A stretch of DNA of 64,000 nucleotides, taken from assembly GCA_018712805.1 (NCBI GenBank), contig DVGI01000027.1, positions 1-64,000 of the forward strand, given 5' to 3'. Source of the stretch: Candidatus Fimenecus excrementavium (GTDB taxonomy: Bacteria; Bacillota; Clostridia; Oscillospirales; Acutalibacteraceae). Both the position numbers and the translations under genes were made by a program. This document shows positions 31,316 to 41,600 of this stretch, one piece after another; positions within the stretch are counted from its first letter, which is position 1; each line of letters opens with the position of its first letter. Below the pieces are notes generated by a model that was not told the origin of the DNA, searched no databases, and saw only the letters and a program-made list of their open reading frames with translations.

Positions 31316-32284
31316 TTAGAAATTCCGCCAAATTTCCAGTTCTTCTTCCGGCGCGCTTTCTTCGTCATCCATACCGAGATGGTGCAAAAGCTCGCGCGCG
31401 GCGTTGTAGCCCATTTTCTTTTGCCGGTTGTTCATTGCGGCAACCTCAATAATCACCGCGAGATTTCGGCCGGGCTTTACGGGCACAACGGTGACCGGCA
31501 CTTTCACGCCCATAATGTCAATATAATCATTTTCAAGCCCCATACGGTCATACACCTTTGTGGAATCCCAGGGCTCTAACTGAATGACCATGTTAATCGT
31601 TTCCGTCAACTTAACGGCGCCCATACCGAAAATGCGGCGGGCGTTAATAATCCCGATGCCGCGAAGTTCAATGAAGTGGCGGATATTATCCGGCGCAGAG
31701 CCGACCAGAGTTTTCGCGGTAACGCGGCGGATTTCCACGGCGTCGTCCGCAATCAGGCGGTGACCGCGTTTGATAAGTTCAATCGCCGTTTCGCTTTTAC
31801 CGACACCGCTGTCGCCGACAATCAAAATACCTTCGCCGTAAACCTCGACCAAAACGCCGTGGCGCGTAATGCGGTCGGCAAGTTCGGTGCCTAAAAAGTA
31901 GATTAAAGAGGACATACAGCTCGAAGTGGATTCTTCCGTTCGAAGCAGCGGTACCTCGTATTTTTCGGCAAGCTCACGCAAGGTTTCCGGGCACTCGAGA
32001 TTGCGGGTAATCAAAATCACCGGCGGGTGCTGGCTTGTCAGCCGCTCAAGCCCTTCGCGCTGTTGCTCGGGTGTTTGGGTTTTTAAAAATTCCAATTCGG
32101 AAAGCCCGAGAATCTGCGCGCGCAGGGGGTCAAAATAATCGTCGCGTCCCGCAAGCAAAAGCCCCGGGCGGTTAACGTCTTGGGACGTGACCGACAATTC
32201 GGACGGGTCTTTGGGCATGTAAAGCGTTTCAAACGAAAACTCTTTAATAATGCGCGCCAAAGAAACGGAATAATTGGAAGCCAT
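31316..32284 (-). CDS. hprK: HPr kinase/phosphorylase
   Basis: 322 residues from ATG 32284 (TAGGAGGG upstream; a longer frame has no such site). N-terminal domain about 1-130, then catalytic domain with RHGVLVEVYG, Walker A GDSGVGKSE (157-165) and the HprK signature region ending GVKVPVTVVPVKPGRN. It phosphorylates HPr at Ser46 and so sets CcpA-type catabolite control. It is the first gene of a six-gene operon. No ptsH is in the window. Confidence 0.95.
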   Translation of the reverse strand: MASNYSVSLARIIKEFSFETLYMPKDPSELSVTSQDVNRPGLLLAGRDDYFDPLRAQILGLSELEFLKTQTPEQQREGLERLTSQHPPVILITRNLECPETLRELAEKYEVPLLRTEESTSSCMSSLIYFLGTELADRITRHGVLVEVYGEGILIVGDSGVGKSETAIELIKRGHRLIADDAVEIRRVTAKTLVGSAPDNIRHFIELRGIGIINARRIFGMGAVKLTETINMVIQLEPWDSTKVYDRMGLENDYIDIMGVKVPVTVVPVKPGRNLAVIIEVAAMNNRQKKMGYNAARELLHHLGMDDEESAPEEELEIWRNF

Positions 32285-32315
32285 CGAAAGCCCTCCTATG
32301 TTCATATTCTATTTT

Positions 32316-32344
32316 ATTATAAACGATATAGTACAAGTTTCCAA
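32316..32344 (-). promoter_or_regulatory. Promoter of the hprK operon
   Basis: Minus strand: TTGGAA (32339-32344), 17 bases, TATAAT (32316-32321). Confidence 0.75.
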
Positions 32345-32416
32345 TAGTTTTTTCCCAATTTCCGCAAATATTTTTTGTGGTTTTGCCTTTCGGAAATTTT
32401 GTGCTTCTCCTGCGTT

Positions 32417-32445
32417 GCATAAGTCCTTTTGAAACTGCCATACTA
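32417..32445 (+). promoter_or_regulatory. Candidate sigma-G promoter
   Basis: GCATA (32417-32421), 17 bases, CATACTA (32439-32445). Both boxes fit the sigma-G consensus (GHATR and CATNHTA) without mismatch. Located 15 bases before an unknown gene, with no competing sigma-A pair at correct spacing. Confidence 0.5.
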
Positions 32446-32459
32446 CTAGCGGTGATTGG

Positions 32460-32984
32460 ATGATTACAGTCGTTGTCCCCGGTTCGGAAAATGAAAATTG
32501 TGCAAAAGAGCTCTGTTGTATCTTAGAAAAATTCGGCGGAGCTCTTTTTGCGTCCAAAGACTCGGTTTTGGACTTTTCCGCGGCTTTCCCGGCGTTTTTG
32601 GTGTTTAACACAGACACCGTGCGCTCGGTAACGACACGGCACCGGCTGTTGCTGCTTCCGGGGAACACCCAAAGCGGAAAAATTGCAGAGGACTGCCGAT
32701 TCGACCGCATTATCGCGGACGGGCTTTCAAAAAGCGTCTGCGACGACCGCTTTTTGACAGTCGGAACGGGGCGAAACAACTGTATCAGCATTGCGAGCGC
32801 TGACCGGGACACGTTGCAAATCAGCGTGCAGGATATTTTGCACACGCTTGACGGCGCGGAAATTTTGCCTTGTGAGTTTTCGGTACAGTTCCATGAAACT
32901 GCCCCCCGCACCGCGCTTTACGCGTTTACTGTTTTGCTGCTTGCCGGCAAAGCAGACATCAGCAAACTGCAATTACAACTATAA
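32460..32984 (+). CDS. Unknown protein, possible forespore gene
   Basis: 174 residues, no signal peptide or membrane segment. Alternates beta strands and helices (MITVVVPGSENENCAKELCC; ALYAFTVLLLAGKAD near the end), possibly a small Rossmann-like fold. No family recognised. The ATG has a GGTGATT ribosome binding site, the same style as other genes here. It stands alone, divergent from hprK and followed by a terminator. The sigma-G-like promoter suggests expression late in the forespore, which is inference. Confidence 0.65.
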   Translation: MITVVVPGSENENCAKELCCILEKFGGALFASKDSVLDFSAAFPAFLVFNTDTVRSVTTRHRLLLLPGNTQSGKIAEDCRFDRIIADGLSKSVCDDRFLTVGTGRNNCISIASADRDTLQISVQDILHTLDGAEILPCEFSVQFHETAPRTALYAFTVLLLAGKADISKLQLQL

Positions 32985-33011
32985 AACCGCCCTGCGAAAC
33001 AGAGCGGTTTT
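32983..33011. terminator. Terminator between convergent genes
   Basis: AAAACCGC/GCGGTTTT stem with a 13-base loop, directly at the stop codon of the 174-residue gene; a moderate terminator. Confidence 0.6.
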
Positions 33012-33040
33012 ATGAAATAGTTAAAATTTATCTACTATGT

Positions 33041-33529
33041 TTAATAGCCTGTCGTGCCGTTTAAGGATTCGTCGTCTTCAATCCATTTTTGCACGTGGAT
33101 AATCCGGTAATCGTCTTTGGTGTCGCGGATAATCACGTGCGCGATACCGGCGTTGATAATCATACGTTTGCACATCGAGCAGCTGTTGGCGTTTTCGACA
33201 TATTCGCCGGTGTCGCATTCAATCCCGACCAAATACAGCGTGCTGCCGAGCATTTTGTTTCGGGAGCTGCTGATAATGGCGTTTGCCTCGGCGTGGACGC
33301 TCCGGCAAAGCTCATAGCGTTCGCCGCGCGGTACATTCATTTTGGAGCGAATGCAGAAATTCATGTCTGTGCAGTTTTTACGCCCGCGGGGCGCGCCGAC
33401 ATAGCCGGTGGAAATTACTTCGTCATTTTGGACGATGACCGCGCCGTACCGCCGGCGAAGGCAGGTGCTTCGCTGAGCAACAACTTCGGCTAAGTCCAAA
33501 TAATAATTGATTTTGTCGCGTCTTTCCAA
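33041..33529 (-). CDS. dCMP deaminase (ComEB-like)
   Basis: 162 residues. Zinc deaminase motifs: HAEANAI (His ligand and catalytic Glu) and SCSMCKRM (two Cys ligands; the usual PCxxC has Ser for Pro). The extra N-terminal insert (VGAPRGRKNCTDMNFC) is typical of deoxycytidylate deaminases. It makes dUMP for thymidylate synthesis. TTG at 33529 is chosen: GGGGAG lies nine bases upstream, while the in-frame ATG at 33547 has no ribosome binding site. Confidence 0.9.
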   Translation of the reverse strand: MERRDKINYYLDLAEVVAQRSTCLRRRYGAVIVQNDEVISTGYVGAPRGRKNCTDMNFCIRSKMNVPRGERYELCRSVHAEANAIISSSRNKMLGSTLYLVGIECDTGEYVENANSCSMCKRMIINAGIAHVIIRDTKDDYRIIHVQKWIEDDESLNGTTGY

Positions 33530-33603
33530 ATTGAACACTCCCCACATAAGTCTTAATTTATTGTAGCATAGAGAAAAGCCTGATTCAATACGGAATATTT
33601 CAC

Positions 33604-33638
33604 AAAAAAGCTGTTTCCCTTTCGGAAAACAGCTTTTT
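33604..33638. terminator. Terminator after rpoD
   Basis: AAAAAGCTGTTT/AAAACAGCTTTTT stem with CCC/GG core and T run on the minus strand, directly after the rpoD stop codon. Confidence 0.85.
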
Positions 33639-33640
33639 CT

Positions 33641-34738
33641 TTAATCTAAGAAATCTTTTAATTTTTTGCTGCGGCTCGGGTGGCGCAGTTTGCGCAGCGC
33701 TTTCGCCTCAATCTGGCGGATGCGTTCACGGGTAACGCCGAACTCGCTGCCGACTTCTTCAAGGGTTCGCGGGTGACCGTCTTCAAGCCCGAAGCGCAGG
33801 GAAAGCACTTTCGCTTCGCGCAGCGTCAGGGTTTTTAAGACGTCGTTGAGCTGTTCTTTCAAAAGCAGCATCGAAGCCGCGTCGGCGGGCGCCAACGCGT
33901 CATCGTCGGGAATAAAGTCACCGAGGTGGCTGTCGTCTTCTTCACCGATCGGGGTTTCCAAGGAGACAGGTTCTTGGGAAACGCGCAAAATTTCGCGCAC
34001 CTTTTCAACCGGCATATTGAGTTCCGCGGCGATTTCTTCCGCCGTCGGGTCACGACCGTTTTTGTGGAGCAGCTGGCTGTTGGTCTTTTTGACCTTGTTG
34101 ATGGTTTCGACCATGTGCACAGGGATTCGAATCGTGCGCGCCTGGTCGGCAATCGCGCGGGTAATCGCCTGGCGAATCCACCAAGTCGCATAGGTCGAGA
34201 ATTTGAAGCCTTTTGTGTAGTCGAACTTGTCCACCGCTTTGATAAGCCCTAAGTTGCCCTCTTGAATTAAATCCAAGAACTGCATCCCGCGGCCGACATA
34301 ACGCTTGGCGATGCTGACAACCAAACGAAGGTTCGCTTCCGCAAGGCGCTGTTTGGCCTGCTGGTCATTGTCGCCGATACGGATGGCAAGTTCGATTTCC
34401 TCTTCGGGTGTGAGCAGCGGCACACGACCGATTTCTTTGAGATACACCTTGACCGGGTCGTCCATTGCCGCGTTGCGGGTGTCCGCAGCTGCGGCGGCTG
34501 CCTCCTGCCCTTTCGGCAGTTCGGAATCGAAATTCAGCTCGTCAAGGACCGAATCGTTCATATCGTCGATAATCTCGATATTCTGCGCTTCAATATTTTC
34601 ATAGAGCTTGTCCAGTTCGTCCATGTCGAAATCCATTTCAAGGATCGCGGCGTCGATTTCCTGGGTGGTGAGCTTACCGGCGGCTTTTCCTTTTTCAAGT
34701 AACGCTATAACCGGGCTTTTCTTTTCTGAATTCTCCAT
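33641..34738 (-). CDS. rpoD: Primary RNA polymerase sigma factor RpoD/SigA
   Basis: 365 residues. Region 1.1 remnant at the N-terminus, acidic linker, then region 1.2 ([17 protein letters not shown]), regions 2.1-2.4 ([35 protein letters not shown]), region 3 and region 4.2 ([20 protein letters not shown]). It directs housekeeping transcription. It follows dnaG closely, the conserved macromolecular-synthesis arrangement. Ribosome binding site AAGGAG. Confidence 0.97.
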   Translation of the reverse strand: MENSEKKSPVIALLEKGKAAGKLTTQEIDAAILEMDFDMDELDKLYENIEAQNIEIIDDMNDSVLDELNFDSELPKGQEAAAAAADTRNAAMDDPVKVYLKEIGRVPLLTPEEEIELAIRIGDNDQQAKQRLAEANLRLVVSIAKRYVGRGMQFLDLIQEGNLGLIKAVDKFDYTKGFKFSTYATWWIRQAITRAIADQARTIRIPVHMVETINKVKKTNSQLLHKNGRDPTAEEIAAELNMPVEKVREILRVSQEPVSLETPIGEEDDSHLGDFIPDDDALAPADAASMLLLKEQLNDVLKTLTLREAKVLSLRFGLEDGHPRTLEEVGSEFGVTRERIRQIEAKALRKLRHPSRSKKLKDFLD

Positions 34739-34782
34739 AAAATCTCCTTCATTTTATGTAAATTTAAGGATCCACACAAATC

Positions 34783-36552
34783 CTATTGTTGGTGAAATAA
34801 TTTTAAAAAGTCTTCGTCGGAAAGCCCCGCCGGATTTACCGGGACATTTTTAGCTTTTTCCTCAGAAAGGACTTTTATACAATCGCGGCATTCCGTTAAG
34901 GTGTTCGCAAGCTGTGGAATGAGCGTTTGAATTCGGGCGACTGCGCTGATTTCCTCACTTGTAAACGACGCGTCGGAAAGCGCGGACAGCATAAACTCGC
35001 CGTTGCTTTCGATTTGTTCGCGCACCGCTTCAAACACGCGTCGGTTAAAGGAAGTTATAAACAAATCAGACGAAATACTGTTTTTGAGTTGCCCGAAAAA
35101 CGCGGGATTATTCATAAGACTCGCGAGCAGCACTTCTTCGGCGCGCGCGGCACGCAATTGTTTTTCGCGTTCGGGGTTTACCTCGCGCGTGGCTTTCGCC
35201 GCCGTTTTCTCATAGTCGCGCACTTCTTTGAGCTTTTCTTTTTTATTGCGGTAAGCGTTGTTTTTGTGCACACGCTTTGCCTGCAGCAAAATCGCCTGTT
35301 TGTCGACGCCGAGTTCTTCCGAAAGCCTGCCGGCGTAAACGTCCAGTTCCACGGGACTTTTCACCTGCGCCAAAACAGCGCACGCGGCTTCCAAAAATTT
35401 AACCTTGCCGTCAGAAGTGTTTAAGTTGAACCCCTCACGCGCTTTTAAGAGCTTATACTCAATGTCATTCGCCGCGCCGTTCATCAGGGCTTTGAAACGC
35501 TCCGGCCCATATTTTTTGATAATTTCGTCCGGGTCTTTGCCGCCCTCCATATTGATAACTTTCACGTGGACGGTAGTTTTGGAAAACAGCGCAAGCGCCT
35601 TGCGCGCCGCTTTTTGACCCGCTTCGTCGTTGTCGTAGCAAAGCAAAATTTCCGACGCATACCGCGAAAGCAAAGACGCCTGTTGTTCCGTCAGCGCGGT
35701 GCCGAGACCCGCGACGGCGTTGTCAAAGCCCGCTTGATGCAGCGAGACAACGTCCATATTGCCTTCGCAAAGAATCAGAGAATCTTTTCCGGATTTTTTG
35801 GCGAAGTTTAAAGCAAAAATGTTTTCGCCTTTTTTATAAATCAGCGTATCGCTTGTATTGACATATTTCGCACGCACATCCGAAGTAATCGCGCGGCCGC
35901 TGAACGCCAAGACGTTGCCGCGCAAGTCGATAATCGGGAACATCACACGGTTAACGAACGCGTCGTAATAATGTTTACGGTCGTTTTTCGTGCTCAACCG
36001 CAACAGGTTTGCTTCATACAGTTCCCGGTCGGTAAAACCGGCGGCGTGCAAAGCCGTTCGCAGCGCGTCCCAACTGTCGGGCGCAAAACCGAGCCCGAAT
36101 TTGGTGATAATCGAATCGGAAAGCCCGCGGTCATGAAGGTAGGCAAGCCCTGCCTGCCCCGCCGGGGAATACAGCATTTTGTGAAAGAACCGGGCGGCAA
36201 GCCGGTTCGCTTCAAACATTCGCCGGCGCTTTTCATGAAGCCCCGCGTCGTAGTGGTTGTCCTGCGGCATGGAAAGCCCGACTTTTTCGGAAAGGAACCG
36301 CACCGCTTCGACATAGTCAAGGTTTTCAATGTTTTTAATAAAGGTAATCACATCGCCGCCGTTGCCGCAGCCGAAACAATAATAAGACTGCGTTTCGGGG
36401 TAAACGGTAAAGGACGGCGTTTTTTCGTTGTGGAACGGGCAAAGACCGGTTAAGATTTTGCCCTTGCGTTTTAAAGAGACATAGGCAGAAACAATCGACT
36501 CAATGTCTGCCCGCGAACGCAGTTCCAGCAAATACGATTCGTCAATCGCCAC
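34783..36552 (-). CDS. dnaG: DNA primase DnaG
   Basis: 589 residues. N-terminal zinc finger C-x2-H...C-x2-C (CPFHNEKT and YYCFGCG), primase core with TOPRIM features (LILCEGNMDVVSLHQ; LCYDNDEAGQKAA) and a C-terminal helicase-interaction domain. It synthesises primers for DNA replication. It lies between dgt and rpoD in the same direction, 35 bases after dgt. Confidence 0.97.
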   Translation of the reverse strand: MAIDESYLLELRSRADIESIVSAYVSLKRKGKILTGLCPFHNEKTPSFTVYPETQSYYCFGCGNGGDVITFIKNIENLDYVEAVRFLSEKVGLSMPQDNHYDAGLHEKRRRMFEANRLAARFFHKMLYSPAGQAGLAYLHDRGLSDSIITKFGLGFAPDSWDALRTALHAAGFTDRELYEANLLRLSTKNDRKHYYDAFVNRVMFPIIDLRGNVLAFSGRAITSDVRAKYVNTSDTLIYKKGENIFALNFAKKSGKDSLILCEGNMDVVSLHQAGFDNAVAGLGTALTEQQASLLSRYASEILLCYDNDEAGQKAARKALALFSKTTVHVKVINMEGGKDPDEIIKKYGPERFKALMNGAANDIEYKLLKAREGFNLNTSDGKVKFLEAACAVLAQVKSPVELDVYAGRLSEELGVDKQAILLQAKRVHKNNAYRNKKEKLKEVRDYEKTAAKATREVNPEREKQLRAARAEEVLLASLMNNPAFFGQLKNSISSDLFITSFNRRVFEAVREQIESNGEFMLSALSDASFTSEEISAVARIQTLIPQLANTLTECRDCIKVLSEEKAKNVPVNPAGLSDEDFLKLFHQQ

Positions 36553-36586
36553 CTAAATCACCTCTTTTGCAGTTACTTTTCAGAAA

Positions 36587-37597
36587 TCAAAAGCCTTTTT
36601 CGAGCCAGGCTTTCGGAATAAAAATGCGGTGGTAGACGCTTAACACATAGCTGTCGGACATGCTCGCGACATAGTCACAGGAAGCCCGCGCCGCGCCCTC
36701 TTCGATACTGGTCTGCCAAAAGCTGGAGGGAAGCTTATCGGGATTCTCGATAAAATAAGCGTAAAGGCTTTTTATCAGCGCTTCGGCTTTTTTCTCCTCT
36801 CCTTTGCAGACCGGGTTTGTGTAAACGTGTTTAAACATAAAGCGGTTTAATTCCGCGAACGCCTGGCTTACGGGCAGCGAAAGCGCAATATCGTCTTCAC
36901 TGTTTTCAATTACGGAAGTAACCAGTGTGTTGATACGCGCCGATTTGGACGTTCCGAGCATCGCGCGGACATCGAGCGGAATATCCTCTTCCTGCATGAC
37001 ATTGGCGCGCACAGCGTCGTCAATATCGTGGTTTAAGTAAGCAATTTTATCGGCAATTTTGACGATTCGCCCTTCTAAGGTGTCCGCCTCTTTGCCTGTT
37101 GTGTGGCAGCGAATCCCGTCGCGCACTTCATAGGTCAAATTAAGCCCCTTGCCGTTCTTTTCGAGCTTATCAACCACGCGCAAACTTTGCTCATAATGGC
37201 GGAAGCCGCCGTCAAACACTTCGTCAAGCGCGCGTTCCCCGGCGTGACCGAACGGTGTGTGCCCGAGGTCGTGCCCGAGCGCAATCGCTTCGGTGAGGTC
37301 TTCGTTCAGCCGCAGGGCGCGTGCTATTGTGCGCGCAATCTGCGACACTTCGAGCGTGTGGGTAAGGCGGGTGCGGTAGTGGTCACCCTCGGGCGACAAA
37401 AACACCTGGGTTTTATGTTTCAGGCGGCGAAACGCGTTGCAGTGTAAAATCCGGTCGCGGTCGCGCTGAAACACGGTGCGAATCGGGCACTCGTCTTCCG
37501 GCGTCTGTCTTCCGCGGCTGTTTTGCGCAAGGCACGCACGAGGAGACAGCGTCATTTGTTCAATTTCTTCGGTACGCTTGCGAACAGAAGCATCCAT
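36587..37597 (-). CDS. dgt: dGTP triphosphohydrolase-like HD protein
   Basis: 336 residues from ATG 37597 (GGCGGTGG upstream). HD-domain metal motifs: RLTHTLEVSQIAR (His), LGHDLGHTPFGHAGE (His-Asp) and IADKIAYLNHDIDDA (Asp). Family members hydrolyse dGTP or other dNTPs to deoxynucleosides and triphosphate. The family commonly precedes dnaG-rpoD in Clostridia. Precise dNTP preference is unknown. Confidence 0.9.
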   Translation of the reverse strand: MDASVRKRTEEIEQMTLSPRACLAQNSRGRQTPEDECPIRTVFQRDRDRILHCNAFRRLKHKTQVFLSPEGDHYRTRLTHTLEVSQIARTIARALRLNEDLTEAIALGHDLGHTPFGHAGERALDEVFDGGFRHYEQSLRVVDKLEKNGKGLNLTYEVRDGIRCHTTGKEADTLEGRIVKIADKIAYLNHDIDDAVRANVMQEEDIPLDVRAMLGTSKSARINTLVTSVIENSEDDIALSLPVSQAFAELNRFMFKHVYTNPVCKGEEKKAEALIKSLYAYFIENPDKLPSSFWQTSIEEGAARASCDYVASMSDSYVLSVYHRIFIPKAWLEKGF

Positions 37598-37657
37598 TTT
37601 TCCACCGCCTTTTCTTTCTGTCTTATTTAAATATACGCACAAATTTTCGGATTCCCT

Positions 37658-38281
37658 TTAAATTTCGGCAAAATTTTCACCGATTTTTTGCGCTTTCACG
37701 CGCCCGTCGGAGCTGTCAAAGATTTTGTCACAAATTAAGGCTTCTTTTTCGGAAGCGACGGACAGCGTCAGCGTAACTCTATCGGAAAAATCCGAGTTTT
37801 GCACGGTTGCGCCGAATTCGGGCAAAATCGTCAAAAGCCTTTGGTAAAACGCATAGTCGGTTTCCACGTTTAAAATGCTGCAAGGGCCCATGGTGACAAT
37901 CCCGCCCGCCGTGGCCGCAAGTTTCGCCGCGTGGGAATAAGCGCGCACAAGTCCGCCGGTTCCCAAAAGCACCCCGCCGAAATAACGGGTCACAACCACG
38001 GCGACATCATAAAGCTGTTCTTTTTCGAGCACATCGAGAACCGGCACGCCCGCCGTGCCCTGCGGTTCGCCGTCGTCGCTGTAACGCTTTACGCCGCCGT
38101 CACGCAGAATATAAGCAAAGACGTTGTGTTTTGCGTCCCAGTGTTTTTTGCGGATTTCTTCAATAAAATCCGTTGCTTCTTCGGCGGTTTTGACGGGTTT
38201 TGCATAGCCGATAAACTTAGAACGCTTTTCAATAAACGAATCGCTCCCCGCGCCGTGCACGGTTTTATAGGGTGAAAGCAT
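37658..38281 (-). CDS. YigZ/IMPACT family protein
   Basis: 207 residues. N-terminal UPF0029 domain with IEKRSKFIGYAKPV, DAKHNVFAYILRDGG, SDDGEPQGTAGVPVL and VVVTRYFGGVLLGTGGLVRAY, then a DUF1949 ferredoxin-like C-terminal domain. Function uncertain; relatives bind nucleic acids or influence translation. ATG at 38281 is favoured over GTG two codons earlier by spacing from GGGAGA. Confidence 0.93.
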   Translation of the reverse strand: MLSPYKTVHGAGSDSFIEKRSKFIGYAKPVKTAEEATDFIEEIRKKHWDAKHNVFAYILRDGGVKRYSDDGEPQGTAGVPVLDVLEKEQLYDVAVVVTRYFGGVLLGTGGLVRAYSHAAKLAATAGGIVTMGPCSILNVETDYAFYQRLLTILPEFGATVQNSDFSDRVTLTLSVASEKEALICDKIFDSSDGRVKAQKIGENFAEI

Positions 38282-38305
38282 AGCCACTCTCCCGAAAAAA
38301 ATGAA

Positions 38306-38331
38306 AAAAGCGGTGCAGCTGCACCGCTTTT
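38306..38331. terminator. Terminator after rpmE
   Basis: A perfect 26-base palindrome (AAAAGCGGTGCAG and its complement) between rpmE and the YigZ-like gene; T tracts on either strand. Confidence 0.8.
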
Positions 38332-38341
38332 ATCGAATGCG

Positions 38342-38545
38342 TTATTTGTTCAGATTGAATCTCTTGTTGAATCTGTCTACGCGCCCGCCGGTGTCCACCA
38401 GTTTCTGTTTGCCGGTGAAGAACGGGTGGCAGTTCGAGCAAATATCCACACGAAGATTTTCTTTGGTGGAACGGGTTTCATACTCAGCGCCGCATGCGCA
38501 TTTCACGGTTGTGGTTTTGTATTCGGGATGAATTCCCTGCTTCAT
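38342..38545 (-). CDS. rpmE: 50S ribosomal protein L31 (zinc-binding type)
   Basis: 67 residues from ATG 38545 (AGAGGTGA upstream). [19 protein letters not shown] and [15 protein letters not shown]; the four cysteines (CxC and CxxC) make it the zinc-containing type, usually used when zinc is sufficient. The gene is monocistronic, with its own promoter and terminator. Confidence 0.97.
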   Translation of the reverse strand: MKQGIHPEYKTTTVKCACGAEYETRSTKENLRVDICSNCHPFFTGKQKLVDTGGRVDRFNKRFNLNK

Positions 38546-38601
38546 TTCAGTCACCTCTTTCGGTTCCAATTAAAGTAAACATTACTATAACAGCAGATAG
38601 A

Positions 38602-38630
38602 ATTTTACCACAGCATTTTATAAAATGCAA
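38602..38630 (-). promoter_or_regulatory. Promoter of rpmE
   Basis: Minus strand: TTGCAT (38625-38630), 17 bases, TAAAAT (38602-38607) preceded by TGG. The leader is about 50 bases with no clear r-protein leader fold. Confidence 0.75.
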
Positions 38631-38650
38631 GTCTTTTTTTGAAATCCCCG

Positions 38651-41600
38651 TCAAATATTTACGCGTACTTCTTTTTTCATCGAAAACGCATATAAAATCG
38701 CAGCTTCTACGGGCAGACCGAACATTTCCTCGGCGGCGCGTTTATAAACGGCGAGCTGCTTTTTATAGCGTTCTTTGAGCGCGTCTTCATCTTTCGTTCG
38801 GTCGGTTTTGTAATCGACCAGCACCAGTTTGCCGTTTTCAAGGAATATGCAGTCGATAACGCCCTGCACCAAAACACGTTCCGATGAAAACTCCGCCGGC
38901 AAATCGTTCTGCACTTCGCCCGCCGGGAAAAAGACGGTGAATTTTTGCTCGCGGTAAAGCGCGTCGGCGTTTTGCATACGCTCGAACAGCGAGGATTGGA
39001 AAAAGGCCTGCAACGCTTCGCGGTCAAGCATTTCGCACGCTTCTTCGGACAAAAAGCCGCGGGCTTTCAGTCGCTCGATTTCCTGTTCTAAATCGGCTTT
39101 AGCAGCTTTAAAATCGCAAACTTCCGCAAAACGGTGCGTTGCCGTACCGCGCATGGCGGGGGTCATGCCGCCCTTGCCCAAAAATGCAGGTTTCGCCGTT
39201 GCGAAGAAAGTAAAGCCGGTGTCACTTTCGTTAAGCGCGGAAGCGGAAATTTTTGCAGGGCACGCCGAAAGCGGCAGACCCGGGTAAGTGTATTCCACAC
39301 GAGAAGCGATATAAGAAAGACATTCGTCGGTCGGTGACGCAGGTTCGGCACTTTCCGTTTCTTTCGTTTTTGCGGTAAGGGGTTCATCACAGAACACCTG
39401 CAAATGAAAATCGGCGGTTGCTTTCGGAATCAACGGAAACTCTGAAAGCGCGCGAAGTGTTTCCGCCTCCGGGTGCTGCACAAGCGTTGCGATAATCCAA
39501 TCCAAATAGCTGTTCACGCCGCGCACAAATGCCGCGGGCAAGGTTTGGTCGCCTGCGACGGTTGCCGCGCGGTCAATGATTTTCGGCAGGCGGTGCTTAT
39601 AAGACCCCGACCCGACCAAAATCAATTTTTCTTTGGCGCGCGTTAAAGCGACATATAAAACACGAAGTTCTTCCGCTTTTGCGTCAATATCTTTGGCAAG
39701 CTGCGTCGCGACGTAAGGCAGAGAAGTATAAATGCGCCGCCGCACCGAATCGTAAATGCGAAGTCCCAATTTAAACGCCGGGTGAATCAGCAATTTTTGA
39801 TATTGGTCATTTTTATTAAACTGTTTGCCGCCGTTCGCGAGAATGACAACCGGAAATTCCAACCCTTTGCTTTTGTGAATGGTCATAATCCGCACGACGT
39901 CGGCATATTCCGAAACGCCGGTTGCCGCTTCCAGTTTCGATTCGTTCGCTTCCAGTTTTTCAAGATAACGCAAAAAGCCGGAAAGCCCGGTTTTGCCGTT
40001 GTCGGTATAAGTTTGGGCATATTCCAAAAGCAAAAGCAAATTGAGCTTTCGGTTGTCGCCGCCGTTCATGGCGCCGGCAATGGCCATAAAACCGGTGCGC
40101 TCGTAAATCGTCCGCAGCAGCGCCGCCGGCGAAAGCGTAACCGAAAGCGCGCGCAGGGCGTTATATTCCGCCAAAAAGTTTTTGCATTTTTCGGATTTAG
40201 ACGTCTGCATTTTTTGAAACAGCGTTTCTTCTTGGGAGGACAATTTGATTTCTGCAAGTTCATCCGGCGTAAAGCCCCAAATCGGCGACATCAAACACGC
40301 AGCAAGGGGCACATCCTGCAACGGGTTGTTAATCGTTTTTAAAAGTGAAAAGATGACGCGGATTTCCTGCATCGAGAAAAAGCCGCCTTTTTTCTGATAA
40401 AACGCGGGTATACCGGCGTTTTCCAGCGCATCGCGGTATTTCGGCGCATTGCCGAGTGCACGCATCAAAATACAAATGTCCCCGTACCGCACCGGGCGCT
40501 TTTCCCCGTCTTTGCCGCGCACAAGCATGCCGGATGTTATAAGCTTCTCAATAAGCCCCGCCACATATTCCGCTTCCGGCAGTTCACCGGTTTCCGTCGG
40601 GGAATTCGAGGACAGAAGGTGCAGTTCCAAAGGCGGGTCTTCTTGCTCGATAAAATCCGCCTCGGGGTTTAACCGCTCGGTCGCACGATAATCCACGCCG
40701 CCGATTTCCGGCGTCATCAATTGGTCAAACATAAAATTGATGCCCTTCGCAACGGTTTTGCGCGAACGGAAGTTGCGGTCTAACGTAATGCGTGCCGGAA
40801 AAGTTTTGCCGTCAAAATCGGCATAGGAAGCGCGGCGCTTCAGAAACAGCTCCGGCATGGCAAGGCGGAAGCCGTAAATACTTTGCTTGATATCGCCGAC
40901 CATAAACAAATTTTGCTCGTCGCGGGAAATCGCCGAAAACAGCAAATCCTGCATTTCGTTGGTGTCCTGATATTCGTCTAAAAAGATATAATCATATTTT
41001 TCCCGCAGTGCGTCGGCGACCGGTGTTTTATGGTAGGTGCCGTCCGGGTTTTGCGTTACGACCAAATTTAAGGTCATATGGGAAATGTCGTTAAATTCGT
41101 ATGCATTTTGCGCGAGTTTTTCCGCAAACAGCGCTTCGGAAAACGCACACACGGTATCAACTAAAAGCTGCACCACCGGCTGAAGGAACGCCATATCTTC
41201 TTGAAATTCCTGTTCAGAGCACGGCATAAGTCCGGGAATAGACTCAATACTTTTTTTGGCTCTTTCCCGAAGCGCTTTGACATTGGCCTGAATGGCGCTG
41301 TCTTTATAAGCCTTTGGAGCGGGTTTAAAGTCTTCTTTCTTATTTTTATAATCCTGTGCGTATTCCAGTAAAGCGTCCCAACGGTTTGAAGAAGCGAGTG
41401 CCTCCAATGCGCTGAGTATTTGCAAATCTTTTTCAATCGCCGGCGCATAGGCTTCGGCAAGCGGGGCGTCGTCACACATCAAGTCGAGCGCTTGCTGCGC
41501 GGCGCGTTTCCCCTCTTCAATGCGTTCTCGGATATTTTGCAAAATGAGCAGATACCAAATGGATTCCTGTATGGAGAGCGCCGGAGAATAGTCGGCGGGA

